From the NCBI GenBank assembly GCA_946405135.1, contig CAMJGD010000014.1, forward strand, positions 1-64,000: a stretch of 64,000 bases of DNA, in the 5' to 3' direction. Positions 15,521 to 23,968 of this stretch are shown one piece after another. The notes below the pieces were generated by a model. That model saw only the letters and a program-made list of their open reading frames with translations. It ran no database searches and was not told where the DNA came from. Within the stretch, counting starts at the first letter, position 1; every line of letters begins with the position of its first letter. Source of the stretch: an uncultured Clostridiaceae bacterium (lineage in GTDB: Bacteria; Bacillota; Clostridia; Clostridiales; Clostridiaceae). Made by a program: the position numbers and the translations under genes.

Positions 15521-17134
15521 TTATTTCCTATCTTTAATTTTCATGTTTTCAGGGATCTTATTAGACCAAGGCATAAGATTATCTAAGCTTTCGCTATCGG
15601 ATACATCTATCTTTGATAGATTATCAAATAAATAAACCAAATACCTTTCTACAACTAATTTATTAGCCTTGGCAGTTTCAACAATGCTATAAATATTGCC
15701 ACTTGCAGTTGCACCTTTAGCAGTGTTTGCAAAAAGGAAATTTTTACGACCTATAACGAAAGGTTTAATAGCTCTTTCCGCTGCATTATTATCTACTTCT
15801 AAAGAACCATCTAGTAGTACATTTTTTAATCCTGGTAAATGTTTTTTAGCATAATCAAGTGCTTTACCAAGCGGACTTCTTGGAAGAGCATCTTTTATTT
15901 CTCTTTCAACATAATCAATAAAGTTATCTATAATTGGAGCTAATTTTTCAGCTCTTATTTTAAATCTAATATCATAATAATCGTCCTTACTTGAAAAGGA
16001 TTCTCTAAGCTCTTTTTCAAGTTTGTAAATTTGCTCACAATAATTAAACCCTATTATTGCTCTAGAATTTTTTAGGGCTTCTTCATCTAAGTATACAATT
16101 ATATTATGGAAGTATCTTCTTATGTGAGCTAAGCAATACACCCTTGTAGCCTTTGTAACGGAGTTATAACCACTATAACCATCCGTTTGGAGAAAGCCTT
16201 TGAAATCTCCTAGGAAATTCTTAGGACAAGAGCTGGATCTGGTACTTTGATAATCATATAAAATTACCGGCTTTGAATTAGTATCGCTCATATATAACCA
16301 CATATATTTTTGAGATTTAGAATCTTTTCCATTGTCATTAATTACTCTTAGAGTAGTTTCATCGGCATGAATATAATTTCTGCTTAGTAATTCTTTTTTC
16401 ATGTGGTTATATATTGGTTTTAAAGCTTCCGCTGCTGACATAGTCCAGTTACATAGAGTTTGTCTTGAAAGAGTAGCACCCATCATATCAAAATAGCTTT
16501 CTTGTCTATAAAGATGCATAGCATGTTGATATTTAAGTATAAGAGTATGAGCAATTAACTCATTAGAAGCCATACTATTATAAAAAATAGTTTGTGGAGC
16601 TTCTGCTGAAATTATATTACTTTCACTGGTTTCTTTTTCGCAGGATTTACAAGCGTAGCTGTAAATCACGTGTTCTTCAACTATAAGTTTAGCTGGAATA
16701 TATTTAATTATCTCTTTTTTTGATTTTACACCTATTTCAACTAATTGCTCTCCGCATTCTTTACAGTTAAGGTCAGCACCTTCTAATTTATGTTCAATAA
16801 CAACTCTTTCTAAGTTTGCTAGATTATCTTTCTTTCCTGTATATGTATTTTTCTTAGCTCTTTTATATGTAATTTCCTCTAAAGCAGGTTCTTCCACCTT
16901 TGAATCACTATATTTTTCGGCCTCGTTAAAAAAAGATAGTTGATTAGCATCTGCCTTTTCACTAGATACTCCAAATATCTTTCTATTTTTATTTGTTATA
17001 ACAGCTTTTAAGAAATTTAATTCGTTTTTAAGCTTTCTTATTTCCTCATCTTTTGAGTTTAATTCTTTTTCCATTTTTTCAATTAATAATTTTGTATTTT
17101 CATCAAGTTCATTAGTTAAAATTTCGTGATTCAT
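15521..17134 (-). CDS. tnpC: IS66 transposase TnpC (DDE)
   Basis: 537 aa. N-terminal coiled coil (ELNSKDEEIRKLKNELNFLK), a zinc-finger-like region with C--C (LNCKECGEQ and YACKSCEKE), then the DDE core with YIHADETTLRV, LQTDGYSGYN and the glutamate-containing DNNAAERAIKPFVIGRKNFL block, and the family C-terminus KANKLVVERYLVYL. Length is normal for IS66 TnpC and the frame is intact, so the element may still be active. The ATG at 17134 lies downstream of a stem-loop that separates it from tnpB. Confidence 0.95.
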   Translation of the reverse strand: MNHEILTNELDENTKLLIEKMEKELNSKDEEIRKLKNELNFLKAVITNKNRKIFGVSSEKADANQLSFFNEAEKYSDSKVEEPALEEITYKRAKKNTYTGKKDNLANLERVVIEHKLEGADLNCKECGEQLVEIGVKSKKEIIKYIPAKLIVEEHVIYSYACKSCEKETSESNIISAEAPQTIFYNSMASNELIAHTLILKYQHAMHLYRQESYFDMMGATLSRQTLCNWTMSAAEALKPIYNHMKKELLSRNYIHADETTLRVINDNGKDSKSQKYMWLYMSDTNSKPVILYDYQSTRSSSCPKNFLGDFKGFLQTDGYSGYNSVTKATRVYCLAHIRRYFHNIIVYLDEEALKNSRAIIGFNYCEQIYKLEKELRESFSSKDDYYDIRFKIRAEKLAPIIDNFIDYVEREIKDALPRSPLGKALDYAKKHLPGLKNVLLDGSLEVDNNAAERAIKPFVIGRKNFLFANTAKGATASGNIYSIVETAKANKLVVERYLVYLFDNLSKIDVSDSESLDNLMPWSNKIPENMKIKDRK

Positions 17135-17176
17135 GATTACCTCTTTAGATTTATTTTATATATTTATTATATCACA

Positions 17177-17211
17177 AAAACCGTTGAAAATAAAGGTTTT
17201 TCAACGGTTTT
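17177..17211. other. stem-loop between IS66 tnpB and tnpC
   Basis: AAAACCGTTGAAAA and TTTTCAACGGTTTT form a perfect 14-bp stem with a 7-base loop. Read on either strand it is followed by T, so it could attenuate transcription from tnpB into tnpC. Confidence 0.6.
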
Positions 17212-17225
17212 GGAGTGATAAACTT

Positions 17226-17576
17226 TTAAAAATAATTACTTTGTTTTATAGGTTTAAACTTAGATTTTGTTCTTACTTCGTAGCCCTTTAGAAGCCACCG
17301 TAATTCTTCTATATTTACTTTCAATGCTTCTTCTGTGGTAGCAGGCCATTTGAAGCGATTCGCTTCTAAACGGTGATAATATAGCCAAAAACCTTCGTCA
17401 AAGTGAAGAATTTTTAATTTGTCCATTTGTCTATTACAAAAAACAAATAACGCTTTTTCAAAAGGATTTAGCTTGAATTGATTTTGAACTATCATAACTA
17501 ACCCATCAATACTTTTCCTTAAATCCGTGTAGCCGCAGGCAAGATAAACTGTTTCTACTTTATCTATATTTAACAT
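17226..17576 (-). CDS. tnpB: IS66 accessory protein TnpB (Orf2)
   Basis: 116 aa. Typical YLACGYTDLRKSIDGLV near the N-terminus, then NPFEKALFVFCNRQMDKLKI and FDEGFWLYYHRLE, which identify IS66 Orf2. It is needed with TnpA and TnpC for IS66 transposition; its biochemical role is unclear. It overlaps the tnpA end by seven bases, suggesting coupled translation. The name is unrelated to the RNA-guided TnpB at 1231-2433. Confidence 0.95.
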   Translation of the reverse strand: MLNIDKVETVYLACGYTDLRKSIDGLVMIVQNQFKLNPFEKALFVFCNRQMDKLKILHFDEGFWLYYHRLEANRFKWPATTEEALKVNIEELRWLLKGYEVRTKSKFKPIKQSNYF

Positions 17577-17905
17577 TTTGCAGCTAACTCCTTTACTATT
17601 GATGATATTAGAATAGCTTCACTAACAGGTATAGTTATTATAGCATTACCTATTGTAATTTTTACTTCATTCAAAGCAAATGTATTTTCTTTGATAGTCT
17701 TTTCTTTACTATCTAAAGAGATAGCATGAAAAACAGGTGTGTTATTCTCAACTTCTGATTTCTCTAATCTTTTTTTATGATAATAAAATTGACTTTTAGT
17801 AAGTTTATTTTCTATACAAAAATCTTTAACAGTTATTGTCCCCTTACATTCATCAAATTTATTAATATATTCTTCCCAGGTTGCATTATCTAATTTTCTA
17901 GACAT
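17570..17905 (-). CDS. tnpA: IS66 accessory protein TnpA (Orf1)
   Basis: 111 aa. The ATG at 17905 follows GGGAGGATATA. Residues 1-50 (WEEYINKFDECKGTITVKDF, then NKLTKSQFYYHKKRLEK) form the HTH typical of IS66 Orf1; the C-terminal half is beta-rich (VKITIGNAIITIPV). It is the first gene of the element. Confidence 0.93.
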   Translation of the reverse strand: MSRKLDNATWEEYINKFDECKGTITVKDFCIENKLTKSQFYYHKKRLEKSEVENNTPVFHAISLDSKEKTIKENTFALNEVKITIGNAIITIPVSEAILISSIVKELAAKC

Positions 17906-17967
17906 AATTATATCCTCCCATTAATAATCTTTTTCTTAATTTTATCAATTGGGAGGATATGCTATCT

Positions 17968-17991
17968 AGGTACTTAATTTTTTACGCTTAC
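17968..17991 (-). repeat. IS66 terminal inverted repeat, right
   Basis: On the minus strand it begins GTAAGCGTAAAAAATTAAGT and ends ACCT, the partner of the left repeat. Confidence 0.85.
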
Positions 17992-18043
17992 GAATTTTCA
18001 GTCATGAATACTTATATATTTATTCTTTAAAGCTCACCATGAA

Positions 18044-19066
18044 TTATCCTGTATTTTCCTGAAGACCCTCCTTTTGAGGGTTCAGATAGACCATTCCAGG
18101 TAAATCAAATTTCTTAATTCCTCGCTTAAATCTTAGTGGATGTAGCAGCTTTGCTGCCATATACACCTTTTTTCTATTTTCCATTATCTTTATAGCCTGT
18201 CCAGAATGTCTGGAGCTTGGAGTTACAAAGTTTAATCCACTGTGATAATGCTTATTATTATACCAATCAACAAATTCTAGTACCCATTCCCTTGACGCTT
18301 CAATATCTTTAAAACCTTCTTGTGGATAACCAGGTCTATACTTAAAGGTTCTAAATAAAGCTTCTGAATAAGGGTTATCATTACTTACTCTAGGCCTTGA
18401 AAATGATGACATAACCCCAAGTGATTCAAGCTTTGCTTTTAATGTGTATGATTTCATTGGACTACCGTTGTCAGAGTGTAGTATAAGTGGGTTCCCTTTA
18501 ATTTTTTCATTCATTATAGCCTTTTCAACAAGAATTGACGCTAACTCTCCAGTTTCTTCTGTCCACACTTCCCATCCAACTATTTTACGGCTAAAGATAT
18601 CAACAATCATATAGAGTTTATAGTACATTCCTACCACTTCCGTAGGTAGCCATGTTATATCCCAGGTCCAAACCTCATTTGGTGCTTTTGCTACATGTGT
18701 CTGTGGATATTTCTTTCTTTCAGGAGGTTTTGAATATCCTCTATGCCTTTGCATTTTCTCATTTCTTAGTATTCTATACATTGTTGATTCTGAAGCTATA
18801 TATATCCCTTTGTCAGCTAGCGCTGGAACTACCTGTGATGGCGGCAAGTCCGCATACTCTGTTAGAGTTAAAACATTAAGAACACTCTTATATTCTTCTT
18901 CTGTTAATTTATTTGAAGGCTCTGGTCTTTCTGCTGTTGGCCTTTTATCTTGAACTACTTCACCATCTATGTACCATCTCTCGTAGGTTCTAGCACTTAT
19001 TCCTACTGTGGCACAGGCCTCATAAAGCCTCGCTCCATTTTCTCTTGCCTCTTTAATTAGCTCCAC
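18044..19066 (-). CDS. IS3-family transposase OrfB (DDE integrase core)
   Basis: 340 codons from the annotated GTG at 19066. The frame is open upstream (ISHSDRSKIVELIKE), as expected when the protein is made by -1 frameshifting from orfA. Seen: HTH-like ARLYEACATVGISARTYERW, the rve core with TWDITWLPT, LHSDNGSPMKS and the final glutamate in NPYSEALFRTFKYR, then the VDWYNNKHYHSGLNFVTP tail. All three catalytic acidic residues are present. Confidence 0.92.
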   Translation of the reverse strand: MELIKEARENGARLYEACATVGISARTYERWYIDGEVVQDKRPTAERPEPSNKLTEEEYKSVLNVLTLTEYADLPPSQVVPALADKGIYIASESTMYRILRNEKMQRHRGYSKPPERKKYPQTHVAKAPNEVWTWDITWLPTEVVGMYYKLYMIVDIFSRKIVGWEVWTEETGELASILVEKAIMNEKIKGNPLILHSDNGSPMKSYTLKAKLESLGVMSSFSRPRVSNDNPYSEALFRTFKYRPGYPQEGFKDIEASREWVLEFVDWYNNKHYHSGLNFVTPSSRHSGQAIKIMENRKKVYMAAKLLHPLRFKRGIKKFDLPGMVYLNPQKEGLQENTG

Positions 19067-19089
19067 TATTTTACTGCGATCAGAGTGGC

Positions 19090-19599
19090 TTATAAATCGT
19101 CCTCGTTTTCCACTAAGATCGCTTGTAGCTTTTTTCTTAGTATAAGTAGAGCAGCTGCTTCAGCTAGTGCCTTTTCCTTCCTATTAAGTTCTTTTTCAAA
19201 TGCCTTAATACGTTTTGCATCTTCTTGCTTACTTGCCTTTAACTCTTTAATGTCATTGGTTTCAGAGCTGTTATCAGTTGAATTCATACAGCTATTAATC
19301 CACTTCTTAACGTCCTCTAAATACAATCCTTTTTCTCTACAATATCTTGATAACTCTATTTCAGTAAGACTATAGACTTCCATAACTATTAAGAATTTAT
19401 CTCTTGGGGATAAGTTTCTATTAGCCTTAATATTTTCATTTCCATTGATTACTTTCTTCTTCCATGTGGATATTGTGGATTTACTTATTCCTGTTTCACT
19501 GGATAGATCTCCTAGTGAAATACTCTCTGGTGGAAATAACCTTGCTACTATTTTTTCTTTTTCTTCTTTGGTATATGTTCTATTCTTTTCTCTTGCCAT
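19090..19599 (-). CDS. IS3-family OrfA (HTH protein)
   Basis: 169 aa. The ATG at 19599 follows AAGGAGAGATGATAATATT. An N-terminal HTH (YTKEEKEKIVARLF, then SETGISKSTISTWKKK), a second HTH-like segment (SRYCREKGLYLEDVKKW) and a C-terminal leucine-zipper-like coiled coil (KRIKAFEKELNRKEKALAEA) lead to LRKKLQ, where the slippery codons lie. OrfA alone regulates transposition; the OrfAB fusion is the transposase. Confidence 0.9.
   Translation of the reverse strand: MAREKNRTYTKEEKEKIVARLFPPESISLGDLSSETGISKSTISTWKKKVINGNENIKANRNLSPRDKFLIVMEVYSLTEIELSRYCREKGLYLEDVKKWINSCMNSTDNSSETNDIKELKASKQEDAKRIKAFEKELNRKEKALAEAAALLILRKKLQAILVENEDDL
19129..19135 (-). promoter_or_regulatory. -1 programmed frameshift site A-AAA-AAG
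   Basis: On the minus strand the orfA codons AGA AAA AAG create the canonical heptamer A AAA AAG. A shift of -1 continues through ATSDLSGKRGRFISHSDRSK into orfB without a stop, 63 bases before the orfB GTG. Confidence 0.8.
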
Positions 19600-19876
19600 A
19601 ATATTATCATCTCTCCTTGTTCGAGAATATCACATATTATTCTCTACGACAACTATCATAGCATAGGGGGAAGCATCACTTAAATTTATAGTGGTATAAC
19701 TTATATGTACCTTTCGTGTGAAATTAGCGAAGATAGTAATACTATAAAATTATACCTGAGTAAAATTAGACTTTAAAAAAAATTATTGCTAAGATATTTA
19801 TATCACCCAGATATTTAAGGTAAAGGAGGTCTTACAACGCCAGAGATCTGGCATCTATAACAAGGGGTGATGGAGC

Positions 19877-20056
19877 ATGACTAACATAAGAATTAAGGAA
19901 TCAGATGGAGTGTTGGAAGTATACAATTTTGGTATGCTTGTAATAAAGGATACGAGGTCTGAAATAATAGATATTTTAAGTCAAGTATTAAAGGAAGAAA
20001 CAGATAGTTATTCAATAAATTTAATACGTGAAATTCTTTCTCTTCTAAATAACTAA
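19877..20056 (+). CDS. small hypothetical protein upstream of the recombinase
   Basis: 59 aa, ATG behind GGGGTGATGGAGC. The sequence (MTNIRIKESDGVLEVYNFG, then a C-terminal SYSINLIREILSLLNN helix) is not recognised. There is no membrane segment. A GCCAGAGATCTGGC hairpin and another AAAGGAGG site lie just upstream (19824-19857). It probably precedes the large serine recombinase in the same transcript and may be an element-encoded accessory protein. Confidence 0.55.
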   Translation: MTNIRIKESDGVLEVYNFGMLVIKDTRSEIIDILSQVLKEETDSYSINLIREILSLLNN

Positions 20057-20146
20057 ATTTCCTATAGCATAGTTATTCGAGTTGTAAACAACAAAAGAGT
20101 ACGTTACTATAAAGTACAATTACAGTAATAACAAAGGAAGTGTGGG

Positions 20147-21712
20147 GTGGTTAGCTTGGAAAAAGAGAGAATAGCTTGTTATGTAAGAGTTAGTACAGAA
20201 TTAGAAGAACAAGATAGCAGTTATAAAAATCAAGAATATTACTTTCGTAATAAATATAAAAATTGTGTGGTTCTTGTATACAAAGATAAAGGTACTGGTA
20301 CAAGCTTTAGACGAGAGGGTTTTCAGAAAATGCTATATGATGCAGGATTGGACAAACTTGATGAAAAAAGTACTAATAAAAAAATAGTATTTATACAAAG
20401 CAATAGAGAGCCACTTTTTCACAAAATAATAGTTAAGGATACATCTCGTTTTGCAAGAAATATCGTAATTATGGATATAATAAGAGAGCTAAAGGCGAAG
20501 GGTGTGTTTATATTCTTTGAGGATATAGGGAAAAGTACAGAAAATGAAGGCGATATGGTTATGTTGCAAATGCTTTTTACTTTTTCTGAAAATACATCTA
20601 GAACAATCTCTGAAGCAACGAAATTTGGAAACAAGAGAACAATTGAGCAAAATAAAATCAGAAATAATTCACAGTATGGATATAATTTTGACAAAGAGAA
20701 AAATACACTTACTATTATTGAAGAAGAAGCAGAAGTTGTAAGACTTATATTTAATTTAGCTTTAGAAAATGGATTTCGAGTTATCGCCAACAAATTACGA
20801 GAGCTGGGAATAAAAAATCGAAAGGGAAAGTATTTTTCTCAACATACTTTAGTTAATATGCTGAAAAACAAGAAATACTGTGGATACAATGTTAGAGGTC
20901 GTTACCGAAGCGAGAATTTGTTTGGTAATCATCAGTACAAGATGAATAAACGGGATCAGTGGATTGAGATGAAAAATGACAGGATAGAAGCAATTATAGA
21001 TGAAGAATTATATAATAAGGTGCAAAATGCGATAGCTTCAAGATGTCAAGCAGGAAACAGGGGTAAAAATATTAGCAAAACAGATTTAAGCGGTAAGCTA
21101 AAGTGTGGAAAGTGTGGAGCGTCTTTTATCCTTGCAGCAGATAAACGGCTTACCAATCCCAAATTCCATAGTTACTATATTTGCAGTCATAAAAAATTAC
21201 GTGGAAAAAGTTATTGTGATGCTGAAAATATAAAAAAATCGAGTTTTGATGATTTCATTGAGGAACAAAGGACTGTTGTATATCCACGAACTGGATTAAT
21301 AAGTATTAACTCACAAATAAAACGTTTAAAAGCGCATATAGCAAATATAGACGAAGTTAATATATTTAAAGCAATTAAAAAGAATGAGCAAGAGTTGCAA
21401 GAACTTCAAAGACAAATTGAATTATTATTAGATAATATGCTTATGAATATCTCTGATACCACGCAAAAGATTTTTAAGGCTAAAACTAAAGAATTAGAAA
21501 ACAAGATAAAAGAAAAAGAGGAAGAATTAAATAACAATCAGCAAATTCTTCTTGATAAAGAGAGATATGTGAAACAATTAAATAGCAAAATTAAAGAATT
21601 AGAAAAACAGAAAGGGTTAGCTCCTCAGAAATTAACAAGAGAGCAATACCTAAAAAAAGTGGACAAATTTATAATTCATGATAAGAAAAATATTGAAGTT
21701 ATTCTGAAATAA
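20147..21712 (+). CDS. large serine recombinase (integrase type)
   Basis: 521 aa. GTG start seven bases after AAAGGAAG; a TTG nine bases downstream is an alternative. Seen: ACYVRVSTELEEQDSS with the catalytic serine (about residue 14), KDTSRFARNIVIMDIIREL with the DxxRxxR arginines, the recombinase domain (FGNKRTIEQNKIRNNSQYGY to VINMLKNKKYCGY), a zinc ribbon CGKCGASFI...YYICSHKKLRGKSYCDAENI, and a coiled coil (about 400-500). This order defines integrases of phages and conjugative or mobilizable elements. The protein is shorter than many (500-700 residues) but complete in domains. No relaxase or phage gene is present nearby. A terminator follows. Confidence 0.9.
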   Translation: MVSLEKERIACYVRVSTELEEQDSSYKNQEYYFRNKYKNCVVLVYKDKGTGTSFRREGFQKMLYDAGLDKLDEKSTNKKIVFIQSNREPLFHKIIVKDTSRFARNIVIMDIIRELKAKGVFIFFEDIGKSTENEGDMVMLQMLFTFSENTSRTISEATKFGNKRTIEQNKIRNNSQYGYNFDKEKNTLTIIEEEAEVVRLIFNLALENGFRVIANKLRELGIKNRKGKYFSQHTLVNMLKNKKYCGYNVRGRYRSENLFGNHQYKMNKRDQWIEMKNDRIEAIIDEELYNKVQNAIASRCQAGNRGKNISKTDLSGKLKCGKCGASFILAADKRLTNPKFHSYYICSHKKLRGKSYCDAENIKKSSFDDFIEEQRTVVYPRTGLISINSQIKRLKAHIANIDEVNIFKAIKKNEQELQELQRQIELLLDNMLMNISDTTQKIFKAKTKELENKIKEKEEELNNNQQILLDKERYVKQLNSKIKELEKQKGLAPQKLTREQYLKKVDKFIIHDKKNIEVILK

Positions 21713-21780
21713 AGTTGCAGAATTTATTATCAGATTGTCTTATAGGTTTAAATAGAAAAAAGTACAAGAGGTAAACATTG

Positions 21781-21808
21781 GAGCTATGTATGACATAGCT
21801 CTTTTTTT
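21781..21808 (+). terminator. Rho-independent terminator
   Basis: GAGCTATGT and ACATAGCTC pair perfectly around ATG and are followed by seven T. It ends the recombinase transcript. Confidence 0.9.
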
Positions 21809-21903
21809 ATCGGTTCTAAGATCCTTTTGATCTATCTTTGCATATGCTCTAAATTTGCAATGTTTTTTACTTAATTTTTATAAAAGAATATCTAAAATTG
21901 AGT

Positions 21904-21931
21904 TTGGACTTATGGATATTTATGGTACAAT
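21904..21931 (+). promoter_or_regulatory. sigma-A promoter of the MORN-repeat gene
   Basis: TTGGAC (21904-21909), 16 bases, TACAAT (21926-21931) with an upstream TGG extended -10. It lies about 45 bases before the start codon and after the preceding terminator. Confidence 0.6.
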
Positions 21932-21975
21932 TATACATGTATTGGTTATAGCTATGGGGAAGGTGGAGTTAGCGT

Positions 21976-23577
21976 ATGGAGGAATTTAGCATTAAAAGTA
22001 TAAAAAAAAGATATATATTTTTAGTTATGATAAGTCCTGTTATATTAATTTTTTTAATGTGTATAGTTATAAAATATGGAACTATTCTAATAAATACTGG
22101 TGAACTTATTATTGACATTTCTAGTCCAGTGAAAATAGGAGAGTATTTAGGTTACTACTTCACTGTTATAGGGATTGAATTAACTGCATTATTATCTTAT
22201 GCCTTATGGCGCACTAGTGTAAGGAGTAACAATTTGGCAAAAGCTATTAATGACAAAGAAGAGAATCGAGATAGCGAAAATATAAGAGAGAGTGCATTGA
22301 CTGTTTATTATGACTTAATATTTAAGATAAGTATGCTTAAAATGCTATATACTAGGAGTAAGCATAAAAGTAACCTTTTGGAAACAAAGAAATTAATCAT
22401 TAGTTCTGATTGGGTAAAGCATGTAGTAAATTTAAGAAATGTACTGAACAGACATGAACTTTACTGTTTATTTGATTTATATAATAGTTTTCAGTTGCTT
22501 CATGATTTGGGGGAGAATGTAAATAGAGAACAAGATGAACTTGAGGATTTAATAAAGCATTTAGCAAATAAGATGTTTATTCCATCAATTTTAAACTATC
22601 TATGGATGGATTTCTCTGGAGAAATTGAAGCAACACTAAATAGTCAGTATTTTATGGTGTTTAGAAAAATTCAAGCCACAATAAATAATGAGCTAGAATC
22701 TAAATATTATACTAAACTACCTAGCGGTGAAGTTGAAGTTAAACTTAATAGTGGTCACAAAAAGTATACTGGTGAGTTTGCTAATGGCAAGTTAAGAAAT
22801 GGTGTTGACTATTGGGAGAGTAGCAATGGGCATATGTCGTATACATTTAAATATGAGAACTATAACATTATTGAAGGAAATTATTCTAATAAGGTAAGTG
22901 AAGTGGATGATATAATCTTTGACTGTAGATTTGATAGTGAAGGAAAACAAACTACAGGTAGGACTACATTGTTCTATGAATCCAACAATATCAAATATAA
23001 AGGAGAAATAGTAAATCAAAAGTATGATGGGGAAGGTAGCCTATATTATGATAGTAAGATACCATCCATTCAATTTACTGGTGTATGGAAAGAAGGAAAG
23101 AGAGTTAATGGGGAATACATAAATAAAAATTCCGATGAAATAAAGTATTTTAAGGGTGAGTATAGAAATAATACTCCTTACACAGGAGAAATAGAGGTTG
23201 GAGATACTTATGAATTTAGAGGGGCATATGGATTTAAGGGTATAATTAGGGAAGGTAAATTAATAAAAGGCCATGGGCATATGTTTAGCAAGAACTATTT
23301 TGATGAGGAGTATTTAAGCAAACATCCTGAGCATATTGAAGAAGTCGATGATTATGAATATGACTATGAGCAAGAGGAAATTCCAGAGGAAATCCAACAG
23401 GAAATGCGTGAGGATAGCATAAGGTCGAAGAATGAAATTGATAAACAAATGTTACTAGAACAATGTGGTAAGGTAGTTGAGCTAATAGCGGCAACATGGG
23501 AAGATGGAGATGTTAATGTTTATCCTGATGATTCATTATACAAAAAATATTTTGGATTGCGAATAAAAAAGAAGTAA
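21976..23577 (+). CDS. membrane-anchored MORN-repeat protein
   Basis: 533 aa, ATG behind GGGGAAGGTGGAG. Two N-terminal membrane helices (about 13-38 and 54-76), then a helical region (about 100-245), then a beta-rich region (about 250-430) of MORN-like repeats: KYTGEFANGKLRNGVDYW, KYKGEIVNQKYDGEGSLYY, QFTGVWKEGKRVNGEY, YFKGEYRNNTPYTGEI, EFRGAYGFKGIIREGKL. An acidic stretch (EEVDDYEYDYEQEEIPEEI) follows. MORN repeats bind lipids or partner proteins. It lies between a serine integrase and a HEPN-type gene, with its own promoter and terminator. A phage-defence or membrane-sensing role is an inference from context. Confidence 0.7.
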   Translation: MEEFSIKSIKKRYIFLVMISPVILIFLMCIVIKYGTILINTGELIIDISSPVKIGEYLGYYFTVIGIELTALLSYALWRTSVRSNNLAKAINDKEENRDSENIRESALTVYYDLIFKISMLKMLYTRSKHKSNLLETKKLIISSDWVKHVVNLRNVLNRHELYCLFDLYNSFQLLHDLGENVNREQDELEDLIKHLANKMFIPSILNYLWMDFSGEIEATLNSQYFMVFRKIQATINNELESKYYTKLPSGEVEVKLNSGHKKYTGEFANGKLRNGVDYWESSNGHMSYTFKYENYNIIEGNYSNKVSEVDDIIFDCRFDSEGKQTTGRTTLFYESNNIKYKGEIVNQKYDGEGSLYYDSKIPSIQFTGVWKEGKRVNGEYINKNSDEIKYFKGEYRNNTPYTGEIEVGDTYEFRGAYGFKGIIREGKLIKGHGHMFSKNYFDEEYLSKHPEHIEEVDDYEYDYEQEEIPEEIQQEMREDSIRSKNEIDKQMLLEQCGKVVELIAATWEDGDVNVYPDDSLYKKYFGLRIKKK

Positions 23578-23667
23578 CATACCTTATGTACTCTTTATTG
23601 GACTACTAAAATTTATTAACAGCTTCATACGACAATACTTTTAGAGAATACTATAAACAATATATAG

Positions 23668-23706
23668 AAACAGCAGTTATACTGAAAAGTATTATTGCTG
23701 TTTTTT
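23668..23706 (+). terminator. Rho-independent terminator
   Basis: AAACAGCA and TGCTGTTT, with an inner TATAC/GTAT pairing, are followed by a T-run. It ends the MORN-repeat gene. Confidence 0.75.
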
Positions 23707-23968
23707 CAGTTATGAAATATAATAAGTTAATTACTGTAGAATAATAGTCAAATATAGTATAAAATATAATTGAACAATCAAAAATAGCTTGAATATTTAG
23801 TTGGTCAAAAAAATAAAAAAGAGGATGATTCTTTTTGTGCGGACCAAGTCTCAACACTAAAGAATATTCCTCGCCTATTCAATATAATATATTATTTATA
23901 TATTTATTATGTGCATCTTTAAGAATATTATACAAGCAATATTTTTAAATGTCAATAAGGAGAAAAAT

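Larger units (their letters stand above)
15428..17991 (-). mobile_element. IS66-family insertion sequence
   Basis: Complete tnpA-tnpB-tnpC set bounded by inverted repeats that start GTAAGCGT at 15428 (continuing CAAATTTTTAGTACCT) and, on the other strand, GTAAGCGT at 17991 (continuing AAAAAATTAAGTACCT). GTAA termini are typical for IS66. The expected 8-bp target duplication is not visible (AATACAAT on the left, GAATTTTC on the right), so the element is either old or rearranged with the adjacent IS3-type element. Confidence 0.9.
18000..19650 (-). mobile_element. IS3-family insertion sequence (ends approximate)
   Basis: Two overlapping frames, orfA and orfB, with a -1 slippery site between them, which is the IS3 layout. 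It sits directly beside the IS66 right end. I could not locate a convincing pair of terminal inverted repeats by eye, so the limits are approximate. A 7-bp inverted repeat GAGAATA/TATTCTC (19623-19644) precedes orfA. Confidence 0.8.

Noticed and set aside
15420-17999. 8-bp target duplication of IS66
   Set aside because: AATACAAT and GAATTTTC differ; no duplication can be claimed.
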